Shown here one piece after another: positions 26,277 to 35,496 of a DNA stretch of 48,748 nucleotides. A program made the translations under genes and the position numbers. Source of the stretch: Hyphococcus sp. (GTDB lineage Bacteria; Pseudomonadota; Alphaproteobacteria; Caulobacterales; Parvularculaceae); contig JAJFGC010000091.1 of assembly GCA_021776345.1 (NCBI GenBank), forward strand, positions 1 through 48,748, written 5' to 3'. Each line of letters opens with the position of its first letter. The stretch's first letter is position 1. The notes below the pieces were generated by a model. It made no database searches. It was not told the DNA's origin and saw nothing but the letters and a program-made list of their open reading frames with translations.

Positions 26277-27149
26277 TCAGCGCTTTTCGTCAGCGACCCG
26301 TATCAGATATTGTCCGTAGCCGGTTTTTTCCAGCGGCTTTGCCAGGCGCCTGAGGGCATCTTGATCGATATAGCCAAGACGGAAAGAAATCTCTTCAAGG
26401 CAGGCGATTTTAAGACCTTGTCGTTCCTCAATCGTTTGGACGAAATGCGCCGCTTCCAATAACGAAGCATGCGTGCCGGTATCAAGCCAGGCATAGCCAC
26501 GCCCCATCATATGCGCACGAAGACTGTCATCATGCATGTACATTTCGTTGAGGGTTGTGATTTCCAATTCACCACGAGCAGAAGGGTTGACAGCGCGGGC
26601 GCGCTCGCAAACGGTTTCGTCATAAAAGTAGAGGCCGGTGGCGGCAAAGTGCGATTTTGGGGTCGTCGGCTTTTCTTCAATACCAACAACATTGCCCTTG
26701 GCGTCGAACTCTATCACACCATAACGTTCGGGATCAGCCACCTGGTAGCCAAATATTTCGGCGCCGCTTTCTAGCTTTGCGGCTCGTTGCAGCATTTCCG
26801 CGAGGCCATGGCCGTAAAAAATATTGTCGCCTAAAACGAGCGCACATTTATCGCCGGCAATAAATTCTTCACCGATGATAAATGCCTGTGCGAGGCCCTC
26901 AGGTTTTGGTTGTGCAGCGTAGTGAAAATTGACGCCGAGCTCCGCGCCGTCGCCGAGAAGTCTCTGAAACGAGCTTTGATCCTCAGGCGTTGTTATGATG
27001 AGAATGTCGCGAATGCCAGCGAGCATCAAAACGCTTAACGGATAATAGATCATCGGCTTGTCGAAGATTGGCAGCAATTGCTTCGAAACACCGCGCGTGA
27101 TCGGGTGCAGCCGTGTGCCGGAGCCTCCTGCCAGAACAATACCCTTCAT
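26277..27149 (-). CDS. rfbA: Glucose-1-phosphate thymidylyltransferase
   Basis: [68 protein letters not shown]...[14 protein letters not shown]. Start taken at the MKGI Met. Confidence 0.95.
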   Translation of the reverse strand: MKGIVLAGGSGTRLHPITRGVSKQLLPIFDKPMIYYPLSVLMLAGIRDILIITTPEDQSSFQRLLGDGAELGVNFHYAAQPKPEGLAQAFIIGEEFIAGDKCALVLGDNIFYGHGLAEMLQRAAKLESGAEIFGYQVADPERYGVIEFDAKGNVVGIEEKPTTPKSHFAATGLYFYDETVCERARAVNPSARGELEITTLNEMYMHDDSLRAHMMGRGYAWLDTGTHASLLEAAHFVQTIEERQGLKIACLEEISFRLGYIDQDALRRLAKPLEKTGYGQYLIRVADEKR

Positions 27150-27323
27150 GATCAATCCTTTTGCTGAATCCAGTCAGGACGTCCCTATCGCACATATTCT
27201 GCGTCAGGCTCAAACGCCTCCGGACCTTATAGGTGTTTTCGTCTTGATACGGGGTTAAAGCCTAGATAGACGCAAGGCTCTGATCGCCCTATGGTTACCG
27301 CCATTATCTGGAGGAGGGGTCTT

Positions 27324-27635
27324 ATGCGCCTAACGATGTTTTTTGCAGCTATGTTGTTGGTGAGCGCTTGCGCGACAGTTTCGCCACGGGCCGAGCTTGA
27401 AGACAGATTTGTTGAGTTTGGCTTGTCTGAAGAACGAGCGGCCTGTCTGGCCGATGAGCTTGACGAGCGTCTTGATCGCGATGATTTAGCGGATGTTTCC
27501 GATTATATCGCAGGGCTCAATGATGTGGACAGCGCCGGGGCTGCGCTTGATGCGCTGCTGCGAATTGAAAACCCACGCGCGGTGAGCGCGATTGGCGGGG
27601 CGAGCCTTGCTTGTGCTTTTGGCGGGCGCGACTAA
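27324..27635 (+). CDS. Small predicted lipoprotein
   Basis: MRLTMFFAAMLLVSACATVSPRAELEDRF: signal peptide with lipobox LVSAC. Confidence 0.65.
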   Translation: MRLTMFFAAMLLVSACATVSPRAELEDRFVEFGLSEERAACLADELDERLDRDDLADVSDYIAGLNDVDSAGAALDALLRIENPRAVSAIGGASLACAFGGRD

Positions 27636-27678
27636 ATAACGGCTCAAGGGGCCATTTCGCCCATAGCAGGATGAGCCG

Positions 27679-28818
27679 ATGAATTGGTCAGATGGGCATG
27701 TACCGAATGCAGCTGGCGCGATCAAACAAAATTTTGATGTTGTCGGCGATGCCCTCGCCGACAATTTTGTGGATAAGCTTGAGCTGGGCGCCAGCTTTGC
27801 CGTTTGTATTGACGGCGAGCTGGTTGTCGATATTCGCGGCGGCCATGCAGACAAGGCCAAGGAACAGCCATGGACGGAAGATACTATTGCCTGCATTTAT
27901 TCCAGCGGCAAAGCAGTGCTTTCGCTCCTGATTGCACACGCAGTAAGTAATGGCAGCTTATCTTATGATGCGCCGGTTGCGGATTACTGGCCGGAATTTG
28001 CACAAGCCGGCAAAGAGGAAATTACCGTCGCACAAATGCTGTCGCATCAGGCGGGGCTCTGCGCGATTGCCGAAGAGATGCCGCCGGAGACCTGGCTCGA
28101 CTGGGGTGCGATTACAGATCGGCTCGCAGCAATGGCGCCCCTTTGGGAACCGGGAACGGCGAATGGGTATCACCCTCAAACATTCGGGTATCTTGCTGGC
28201 GAACTGTTGCGGCGCGTTAGCGGAAAGTCCGTGGGTGAGATGCTTCGAGATCTGAACGCCAGCGATGACTTGCAAATATTCTGCGGCATGAAAGAAGCCG
28301 AGATCGCGCGCGCCGCCTACATGCCAAAACCGCCGAAGGCGCCGGACCTTGGCGAGTTAAACGAGTTCACGCGTCTGGCGTTTCTGTCAAAATGGGCATC
28401 GGCGGCGCGGGTTTCCCGGGACGAATGGATGGCGGCGGAAATCCCCGCATCGAACATGCATGGCGATGCCCGGTCATTGACGCGCATTCTTCACCCTTTC
28501 GTCAATGGCGGTCAGTGGAACGGCGACCCAGTTCTCACCGAAGAGGCGATCAAGGGCGCGTTGCAAGAACGCATTCGCGGCGACGATCTTGTCCTGCCGT
28601 TCAACCTTTCCTGGTCCGCCGGGCTCATGCGTAATATCAATGGTCATTTCGGGCCGAATGAAAATGCATATGGTCATGCCGGCTTTGGCGGATCGATGGT
28701 TGTTATTGATCCGCAAAACCGGCTGACCGCCGCTTATGTGATGAACAAAATGTCACCGCATCTTGTTGGCGATCCGCGCGGCGTGCGGCTTGTCAACGCG
28801 GTTTATGATTGCCTCTAA
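27679..28818 (+). CDS. Serine hydrolase, beta-lactamase/EstB-like esterase family
   Basis: 379 aa: IACIYSSGKAVLSLLIAHAVSNGSLSYDAPVADYWPEFAQAGKEEITVAQMLSHQAGL (SxxK); YGHAGFGGSMVVIDPQNRLTAAYVMNKM. Confidence 0.88.
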   Translation: MNWSDGHVPNAAGAIKQNFDVVGDALADNFVDKLELGASFAVCIDGELVVDIRGGHADKAKEQPWTEDTIACIYSSGKAVLSLLIAHAVSNGSLSYDAPVADYWPEFAQAGKEEITVAQMLSHQAGLCAIAEEMPPETWLDWGAITDRLAAMAPLWEPGTANGYHPQTFGYLAGELLRRVSGKSVGEMLRDLNASDDLQIFCGMKEAEIARAAYMPKPPKAPDLGELNEFTRLAFLSKWASAARVSRDEWMAAEIPASNMHGDARSLTRILHPFVNGGQWNGDPVLTEEAIKGALQERIRGDDLVLPFNLSWSAGLMRNINGHFGPNENAYGHAGFGGSMVVIDPQNRLTAAYVMNKMSPHLVGDPRGVRLVNAVYDCL

Positions 28819-28821
28819 GCG

Positions 28822-29133
28822 CTAAAACCTGACGCGGAAATCGACGCTGACAAAAGCTGGTTGCGGATAGCCCGGAAACACCTTGTCCATCGATTTGCAT
28901 TCATGGAGATAGGCTTTGCGCAATGGCGTATCTGCGCGGGCGCGTTGCGTTACCGCAAGCATTTCGATACGCCGCGCGCCTAGGCTTAGCGCAGCGATCG
29001 GCTTTGGTTGAGCTTGATGGCCGCGTATGTTGGTGAGTGTGTGGTTTTGCCCAAGCGCTGGCAGCGCGTGAAAAACAAACACGCCCGCAAGCGCTGCTGT
29101 TCTGATAAACATGTCTCGCTCCGTCCCTGACAC
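28822..29133 (-). CDS. Small putative secreted protein
   Basis: 103 aa: MFIRTAALAGVFVFHALPALGQNH signal-like N-terminus; no family recognised. Confidence 0.4.
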   Translation of the reverse strand: MSGTERDMFIRTAALAGVFVFHALPALGQNHTLTNIRGHQAQPKPIAALSLGARRIEMLAVTQRARADTPLRKAYLHECKSMDKVFPGYPQPAFVSVDFRVRF

Positions 29134-29217
29134 AGAAAGGGTGGAGAGCGGAGGTGAGGATTGTTTTATCCGTAAGCCGGAATTTTGTCTAAAAACTGTC
29201 GCGGAAAGTCTGGCAAA

Positions 29218-30189
29218 TTAGACTGAAATTTTTCGTGCAATCCAATCAATCAGCAAGGCGTTTAATTCGCTTGGTTTTTCCCACATTACCCAATGGCCAC
29301 TGCCGGCAATGATGTGCTTTTCCAGATCGGGAACAATTTTTTCCATGCCGTCTGCGGTTTCCGGGGGTAGGAAAAGATCAAGATCGGCGCCGACCCAGAG
29401 GGATGGCGCGCGTATGGTTTCGTCGCGCCCTTCCATCAATTCCCAGTTTTGGTCGATGTTTCGATAGAGATTGATGCCGCCATGAAAGCCGCTGCGATTG
29501 TAGGCCTCAACGTAAACGTCAAGTATCTCTTGGCCTACAAGCAACTTGTCCTGGCTTGGCGAGGGCGCCTTTTTGAAACGGCTAGGCAGATCAAAAACCC
29601 GCGGGACCAATGACGCCCAGCGTTCTCGCGGCGCCGGTTTTTGAAACATCATCGCAACGAAACGCTCGACGTCGCTTTCAAAAAGTTTTTCTGCTGTTCC
29701 CGGTTCCTGAAATTGAACAAAGTAGTGTTGCTCGCCAAACCGCTTTCTCACAATTGTGATAGGCGGCGCAGGCGGGCGTGGTTTAACGGGCGTGCAAACG
29801 CCAATGATCCCCGCAACCCGGTCGCAGCGCCATTGCCCCATGCTCCAGACAATTGAACCGCCCCAGTCATGGCCGCAGAAAGTGGCTTTTTCAATTTTCA
29901 ACGCATCAAGGATCACCGCGAGATCAGTTGTGATGTGCTCAATGTCGTAAAGGTCAACATCCTTTGGCGCATCGGATCGGCCGAAACCTTTGAGGTCGAT
30001 AGCGATTGTCCGATAGCCGGCGCCTGCGAGCGCATGGATTTGGTTACGCCATGAAAAAGCAATTTCCGGCCAGCCATGCACCAGCAAGATCGGCGGCTTG
30101 GTTCTCTGCGGGTCGCCGTCAACTTCATAAACAGCGATATTGACGCCGTTGGCGTCAATAAAGAATGGATCAGGGAAGCTGCCAGTCAT
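29218..30189 (-). CDS. Alpha/beta hydrolase (epoxide hydrolase/haloalkane dehalogenase-like)
   Basis: ILLVHGWPEIAFSWRNQIHALAGAGYRTIAIDLKGFGRSDAPKDVDLYDI...TFCGHDWGGSIVWSMG...GSGHWVMWEKPSELN. Confidence 0.88.
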   Translation of the reverse strand: MTGSFPDPFFIDANGVNIAVYEVDGDPQRTKPPILLVHGWPEIAFSWRNQIHALAGAGYRTIAIDLKGFGRSDAPKDVDLYDIEHITTDLAVILDALKIEKATFCGHDWGGSIVWSMGQWRCDRVAGIIGVCTPVKPRPPAPPITIVRKRFGEQHYFVQFQEPGTAEKLFESDVERFVAMMFQKPAPRERWASLVPRVFDLPSRFKKAPSPSQDKLLVGQEILDVYVEAYNRSGFHGGINLYRNIDQNWELMEGRDETIRAPSLWVGADLDLFLPPETADGMEKIVPDLEKHIIAGSGHWVMWEKPSELNALLIDWIARKISV

Positions 30190-30278
30190 GGCGTCAAGGT
30201 GAAAGCAAACCAGCAAAACTGCAATGGCTGACTGCAGCGCTGCTATTTTCTATTTTAATGGGCGGCACTGGCGAGTAG

Positions 30279-30713
30279 ATGCGGGTGGATGAGGAACAAA
30301 TGAATTCTCCATCGTCGCGGCCTGCGCCCCCTGGCTGGGTGTTGAAGTCTTATCCGCAAACATTCAGCGGCCGGGCTGGCCCATTCTATTTCCGGGAAGA
30401 AGGCCCAATCCCAGGTGTTGGTTTTTTCTCTGAGCCTCATCACGGAAATCTGGGAGGCATCGTTCATGGCGGCATGTTGATGACGCTCGCTGATATGGCG
30501 TTGTTTGATATTTGCTTCAGACGCGAGGGCGCCTTTAGCGCTGTTACCGTCTCGCTGAATTCAGAGTTTTTGCGGCCCGCGCCGATTGGCGACTTCATTG
30601 AGGCCAGCGGCGAAATTATGAAAGCCGGTAAGGCTATGTCTTTTGTCCGGGGCGTTGTGACCGCAAATGAAAGGCCGGTATTAAATTTCTCCGGTTCACT
30701 TATGCGGATTTGA
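30279..30713 (+). CDS. PaaI-family hotdog thioesterase
   Basis: 144 aa: HHGNLGGIVHGGMLMTLADMALFDICFRREGAFSAVTVSLNSEFLRPAPIGDFIEASGEIMKAGKAMSFVRG. Confidence 0.8.
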   Translation: MRVDEEQMNSPSSRPAPPGWVLKSYPQTFSGRAGPFYFREEGPIPGVGFFSEPHHGNLGGIVHGGMLMTLADMALFDICFRREGAFSAVTVSLNSEFLRPAPIGDFIEASGEIMKAGKAMSFVRGVVTANERPVLNFSGSLMRI

Positions 30714-31632
30714 TGGCGCGTTCTTTTTGGTTCACCCGAATTGCATCAAAACTGAAGATCGCCAGCGCGGTCCAGATCAATCCAAAACAGATCGCATGGG
30801 CCGTGGTGAAAGGCTCGCCATAATAAATGCCAAGCGCGAATTGCAGTGTCGGACCGATATATTGCAGGAAGCCAACGGTCGTCAGGTTCAGCCGTCGCGC
30901 TGAAAGCGCGAACAAGACAAGCGGAATAACCGTGACCGGCCCGGCAAGGATCAGCAAGGCATCTTTGCCGCCGGACTGGTTGAGGAAGACAGCGCCGCCT
31001 GCGCTCATAAGCCAAAGCAGATAAATGACAGCTATCGGCGTGAGCAGCGTTGTTTCAATAAACAATCCCGGCATCGCACCGACAGGCGCCGTTTTGCGCA
31101 GATAACCGTACACGGTAAAGAGCAACGCAAGCCCGAGCGAGACCCAGGGGAACACCCCGGCGCCGATCGTCAAAACAGAAACGCCGAGCGCGGCAAGAGC
31201 AACGGCGATAATCTGAGCGACCCGTAATTTCTCGCCCATGATGAAGACGCCCGCGGCAACATACATCAGCGGGTTGATGTAATAGCCAAGGCTTGCTTCC
31301 AGCACGCGATCGTTGATCACCGCCCAGACATAAATCAGCCAGTTGAAAGAGATCGCGACAGCGCTGATCGCGAGCATTATTAAAACATGACGGTTAGTGA
31401 AGGCGCGGGCAACCTCGCCCCATTGTTTGCGCAGCGCAATCAGAACGGCGCCAAAGGGAACCGACCAGATGATGCGGTGGGCCAGGATTTCCATCGCAGA
31501 GACGTCATCAAGGGCCTTTAGGAAAACCGGAAATGCGCCCCATAGGGTGTAAGCGGCGACGCCGAATATGAGCCCCTCTTTAACGAGGCTGGCGTCTTTT
31601 CCGGGCGCGGGTTTATTGGAAATATTTGTCAT
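30700..31632 (-). CDS. rarD: EamA-family transporter RarD
   Basis: LIFGVAAYTLWGAFPVFLKALDDVSAMEILAHRIIWSVPFGAVLIALRKQW...FNWLIYVWAVINDRVLEASLGYYINPLMYVAAGVFIMGEKL. 3' end overlaps the convergent thioesterase gene. Confidence 0.88.
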   Translation of the reverse strand: MTNISNKPAPGKDASLVKEGLIFGVAAYTLWGAFPVFLKALDDVSAMEILAHRIIWSVPFGAVLIALRKQWGEVARAFTNRHVLIMLAISAVAISFNWLIYVWAVINDRVLEASLGYYINPLMYVAAGVFIMGEKLRVAQIIAVALAALGVSVLTIGAGVFPWVSLGLALLFTVYGYLRKTAPVGAMPGLFIETTLLTPIAVIYLLWLMSAGGAVFLNQSGGKDALLILAGPVTVIPLVLFALSARRLNLTTVGFLQYIGPTLQFALGIYYGEPFTTAHAICFGLIWTALAIFSFDAIRVNQKERAIKSA

Positions 31633-33037
31633 AAATGGGCGCCAAATGCTTTTCGTATTTTTTCCAGGCGCCAACGGCCTTTTTGTTTATGGGTTTGCGC
31701 ACTTGGGCGATGCTGGCGGTCGCAACGGCGCCGCTGTTTTCATGAAAACGGTTCCAGTGATCAGGTTTTGCGGCGCCTATATGATCAAACAGTTTCTCAG
31801 TCGCCTTCTCTGGTTCACCTACCAGAGACTCATAACTCAGCGCCATCAAGTCATCACTGTATATATCTGACCAGTGCTGACAGAGTTGATTGTGCGCCTG
31901 AATGAATTGTACGCAATGATCGAGATTATGCGCCCACCGGTTATCGGCTATGCGAGATCTAAAGCATGACCATGCGACATCTTTTGGGTCGCGCTTGCAC
32001 CAGACTACCTTCGCGTTTGGAAGAACAATACGCGCGACGCCTGCATAGTAGTGATTGATGATCGTCTTGTCGGTGTAATACCGGCTCGCCCCGAACCGGC
32101 TTCGAACTCCCTCAACATAAACTTGTGCGATGGACTGCCAGTCTTCGGTTTTAAACGTTTCCGCCTGCGCCAAATTCCTCGGTTCGAATGCGCCCAGACT
32201 TAAGGTTGCCAGACGCATGAGCCCATGCTCGCCAGTCGGCGTGATGTGCGGCGACGTCGCCAGTATTTGTTCGAGTAAAGTCGAGCCGGATCGGGCCGCG
32301 CTCACCATCAGGATGTGGTTTTCTCCGCCTTTTTCGAGGCGTCGCTCGCGAATGTAGTCGCCAGAAAAGCTTTGCTTCAGGCGATCAGCATATCCGAGCG
32401 CCCATTCGATATTGAATGGCGTTGTTTTTTCTCGCAGCGCGCCGCCGACGGAAAAAGCCGCAAAAGCTTTATCAATGTCGCCGGCATGATCGTAAGCGCG
32501 CCCAAGGGCGTAATGGAGTGGAATGATCTGCTCGGGCGCTGTTAGGCGGCGTGTCAGGGATTCCATTGTCTGGATATCCGTGTCGATATTTTCATAGGCG
32601 TTTAAGAGCCCCAGCTGCTCCCATGCCGACCCTTGGTCGGGATTCAGTTTTAACGACTGGCGGAAAAGCTCCTGCGCTTTGACAAAGTCTCCGGATTGCG
32701 CCTGGTAAACGCCCTCCAGCAGATAGCCGTCGGCTGCGGCTGAGGGCTTTGTTTGCAATTTGCGCGCAAGCTCGGCGGCTTGTTTGTTTTTGGCGACGGC
32801 GCCAAGCGCATTGATCACCGAGATAATGCGCTGCGGATCGTTTGGCTGTTGTGCTGACCAGTTCTGCGCCGCGAAAAGAGCGGATTCTTGATCGCCTAAT
32901 AATCCAGCCAGCTGCATCGCCCCCTGCCAATCAACAGCAGGCGCATCTTTAATCCGAACCAGTGCTTGCAGTTTTTTTGCAGCGAGAGCAGGGGATCGCG
33001 CGGAAATTAATGCTGATATTTCCTGTAGCGAAGTCAC
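31613..33037 (-). CDS. TPR-containing sulfotransferase
   Basis: 474 aa: TPR-like N-terminus (AQELFRQSLKLNPDQGSAWEQLGLLNAYENIDTD); sulfotransferase ILMVSAARSGSTLLEQILATSPHITPTGEHG...KVVWCKRDPKDVAWSCFRSRI...LSYESLVGEPEKATEKLFDHIG. Confidence 0.85.
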   Translation of the reverse strand: MTSLQEISALISARSPALAAKKLQALVRIKDAPAVDWQGAMQLAGLLGDQESALFAAQNWSAQQPNDPQRIISVINALGAVAKNKQAAELARKLQTKPSAAADGYLLEGVYQAQSGDFVKAQELFRQSLKLNPDQGSAWEQLGLLNAYENIDTDIQTMESLTRRLTAPEQIIPLHYALGRAYDHAGDIDKAFAAFSVGGALREKTTPFNIEWALGYADRLKQSFSGDYIRERRLEKGGENHILMVSAARSGSTLLEQILATSPHITPTGEHGLMRLATLSLGAFEPRNLAQAETFKTEDWQSIAQVYVEGVRSRFGASRYYTDKTIINHYYAGVARIVLPNAKVVWCKRDPKDVAWSCFRSRIADNRWAHNLDHCVQFIQAHNQLCQHWSDIYSDDLMALSYESLVGEPEKATEKLFDHIGAAKPDHWNRFHENSGAVATASIAQVRKPINKKAVGAWKKYEKHLAPIYDKYFQ

Positions 33038-33042
33038 TCAGA

Positions 33043-34068
33043 TCAAGCCGCCGCAGATATCAGGCGCCGGTTGAGCAACAATTCAGCAATCTGCACGGCG
33101 TTCAGCGCCGCGCCTTTGCGCAGATTGTCGGAAACACACCAGAAGGCGAGCCCATTATCAACCGTTGGATCAACGCGCAGCCGGCTGATGAAGGTGGCAA
33201 AATCACCGACGCATTCGATCGGCGTGACATAGCCGCCATCTTCGCGCTTATCGACGATCAGAATGCCTGGCGCTTCGCGCAAGATTTCCCGCGCTTCGTC
33301 ATCTGAGATCGGGTTTTCAAATTCGACATTCACCGCTTCAGCATGGCCGACAAAAGTCGGCACGCGTACACAGGTCGCCGTAAGCTTGATCTTTGTATCA
33401 AGGATTTTCTTTGTCTCCGCCATCATCTTCCACTCTTCTTTGGTGAAGCCGTCTTCCATAAAGGCGTCGATATGGGGAATGACATTGAAGGCGATCTGTT
33501 TGGTGAACTCGGTTGGCTCCGGCGCGTCTGTGACAAAGATTTGTTTGGTCTGATTCCAAAGCTCGTCCATCCCAGCTTTACCCTTGCCGGATGTCGACTG
33601 ATAGGTCGAGACGACGACGCGCTTGATCTTGGCGGCGTCATGGAGCGGCTTTAACGCGACAACCAATTGCGCGGTGGAGCAATTCGGGTTGGCGATAATG
33701 TTTTTCTTCGCGAAGCCGGCAACGTCGTCCGCGTTCACTTCCGGCACGATCAGCGGAACATCCGGGTCCATGCGGAAATGCGAGGAGTTGTCGATGACAA
33801 TGGCGCCGGCTTTGGCGGCTTTCGGCGCCCATTCTTTGGACACAGAACCGCCCGCCGCAAAGAGCGCGATATCGACTTTGGAAAAGTCGAACGTTTCCAG
33901 ATCCTGGCATTTCAACGTCTTGTCGCCAAAAGAAACTTCGCGGCCAATTGATTGGCGCGAGGCAAGTGCAAAAACTTCCTTCACCGGGAAAAGGCGTTCA
34001 TCGAGAATGGTCAGTATTTCCTGACCGACATTACCGGTGGCGCCAACGAGGGCGACGTTGATTTCCAT
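33043..34068 (-). CDS. asd: Aspartate-semialdehyde dehydrogenase
   Basis: 341 aa: INVALVGATGNVGQEILTILDERLFPVKEVFALASRQSIGREVSFGDKTL...KNIIANPNCSTAQLVVALKPLHDAAKIKRVVVSTYQSTSGKGKAGMDEL. Confidence 0.95.
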   Translation of the reverse strand: MEINVALVGATGNVGQEILTILDERLFPVKEVFALASRQSIGREVSFGDKTLKCQDLETFDFSKVDIALFAAGGSVSKEWAPKAAKAGAIVIDNSSHFRMDPDVPLIVPEVNADDVAGFAKKNIIANPNCSTAQLVVALKPLHDAAKIKRVVVSTYQSTSGKGKAGMDELWNQTKQIFVTDAPEPTEFTKQIAFNVIPHIDAFMEDGFTKEEWKMMAETKKILDTKIKLTATCVRVPTFVGHAEAVNVEFENPISDDEAREILREAPGILIVDKREDGGYVTPIECVGDFATFISRLRVDPTVDNGLAFWCVSDNLRKGAALNAVQIAELLLNRRLISAAA

Positions 34069-34112
34069 GATCTGCTCCAGAGTCGAGCAGGCGAAAAACG
34101 CTCAAACGGCGT

Positions 34113-34590
34113 TCATGTCAACCATTCCGCCAAGCAGTAATTCTGAAGGGCCTGATAGAGGCTTTGCGGCGCAGGTGCTCGTGATAAAAGCCGCTCGGGG
34201 TGAGGGGTTCTACCCGCCATAAGCCAGAATTTGCGTTTGAGGCGGTAGCCAAAGGATTGCCGGCTTTTGCCGCTGTTTTTGACAGGAAAGGCTTTATTCG
34301 GAATGTCGATACCGAGGAACGGGCAGAGACTGCCCTAGCCATCGCCGGAGGCCAGCGTCATCTCGAGGAGGTCGTCTGGCCGATATTTAAAATATTCCCA
34401 AACACCAGCTTTGTGTGCTTGATAGGTCGCGATCCAATGATCTTCACGGCTGCGCGCACGGGCGTGATCACGGCCATCGGCGAACGCATGAAGCACCGTC
34501 TTCTGATGGCGAAAATGATTATCGATGGAGCGAAACCAGTCTTGCGGGTCGCGAACAGTTAGAATGAACAGCTGCGCCGAAGGGCACGAT
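34113..34590 (-). pseudogene. 5'-truncated sulfotransferase remnant with in-frame TAG
   Basis: LFILTVRDPQDWFRSIDNHFRHQKTVLHAFADGRDHARARSREDHWIATYQAHKAGVWEYFKYRPDDLLEMTLASGDG*GSLCPFLGIDIPNKAFPVKNSGKSRQSFGYRLKRKFWLMAGRTPHPERLLSRAPAPQSLYQALQNYCLAEWLT*. TAG at 34335-34337, final stop 34113-34115. N-terminal PAPS-binding half is missing. Confidence 0.75.
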
Positions 34591-35403
34591 CTTGTTGGCG
34601 CTGTCATGGCCGATATCGGCGCGGCCAAGATAGGGAATGCCGGCGCGGCCGCACCAATATTGCGCGATTTCTTCGTCGGTTTGGCCAAAAGGGCGGTCGT
34701 TTTCCGGGGCGTCGGAAATGCGGCCTAGCATGACCCCTGCAGCATTTTTTATTTTCGGGCTCGACATGACCGTGAACAGTGAGCGGTCAATGCGATAAAG
34801 ATATTCGCCGATATCTTCGAGCATCACGATGTGGTCGGAGAGGTCCGGCGCCCAGCCCGTCCCGATCATATGCGCCAGCACTGTGATATTAAACGCGGCA
34901 AGTTTTTTCCCGTCGCTTGCTGTCGGCTCCAATGTAGTAGCGTCGCCTTTGACCAAATAACCAAGCGCACGCTCAATTGCCGCTGCGCCGCCCTCACGTG
35001 GAAGATCGCTTGGCATTGGTCCGTGTACGGGCTTGCCGATCTTATCTTTGTAGAGCCGCGCGAGAATCATGCCGGCATCAGAATAGCCAAGATAGGTTTT
35101 CTGGCGGGCGGTCTCATTGAGCGCTGAGAAAATGGCGTCGTCGAGGCGGCAGGCGCCATAGCCGCCGCGGGCAAACCAGACGACGTCATAATTGGGATCG
35201 TTCGCAACTTCCAAAAACGCCGCGCTGCGCTCCGCGTCGGGTCCCGCGAAATGACCCGCGGTTGCAAAACATTGCCGATGGAAATGAAGCTCCACCTGCG
35301 CGCCAAAGCACGTGGACGCGATAGCGCTTACCTCATCGGCAAGCTTTTGCGTTATCGGTCCGCCGGGGCAGACAAGGGAGATATATTTTGTTTTTTTGCT
35401 CAT
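34519..35403 (-). CDS. ldcA: LD-carboxypeptidase (murein tetrapeptide carboxypeptidase), chimeric C-terminus
   Basis: 294 aa: VWFARGGYGACRLDDAIFSALNETARQKTYLGYSDAGMILARLYKDKIGKPVHGPMPSDLPREGG...GIPYLGRADIGHDSANKIVPFG then AAVHSNCSRPARLVSLHR* read from another frame of the sulfotransferase remnant. Confidence 0.85.
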   Translation of the reverse strand: MSKKTKYISLVCPGGPITQKLADEVSAIASTCFGAQVELHFHRQCFATAGHFAGPDAERSAAFLEVANDPNYDVVWFARGGYGACRLDDAIFSALNETARQKTYLGYSDAGMILARLYKDKIGKPVHGPMPSDLPREGGAAAIERALGYLVKGDATTLEPTASDGKKLAAFNITVLAHMIGTGWAPDLSDHIVMLEDIGEYLYRIDRSLFTVMSSPKIKNAAGVMLGRISDAPENDRPFGQTDEEIAQYWCGRAGIPYLGRADIGHDSANKIVPFGAAVHSNCSRPARLVSLHR

Positions 35404-35496
35404 CGTTAAGGTTCTATCCTAGCAAGACGGCGTAAATCAGGCCCTAACCCGTTTGGTGACGCACTATAAACAAAATCAGCCTATAGCGATTTCCTG

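Noticed and set aside
34335-34337. In-frame TAG as a possible recoded amber codon (e.g. pyrrolysine)
   Set aside because: The gene also lacks its 5' half and is fused into ldcA, so pseudogenisation is much simpler. No recoding machinery is visible.
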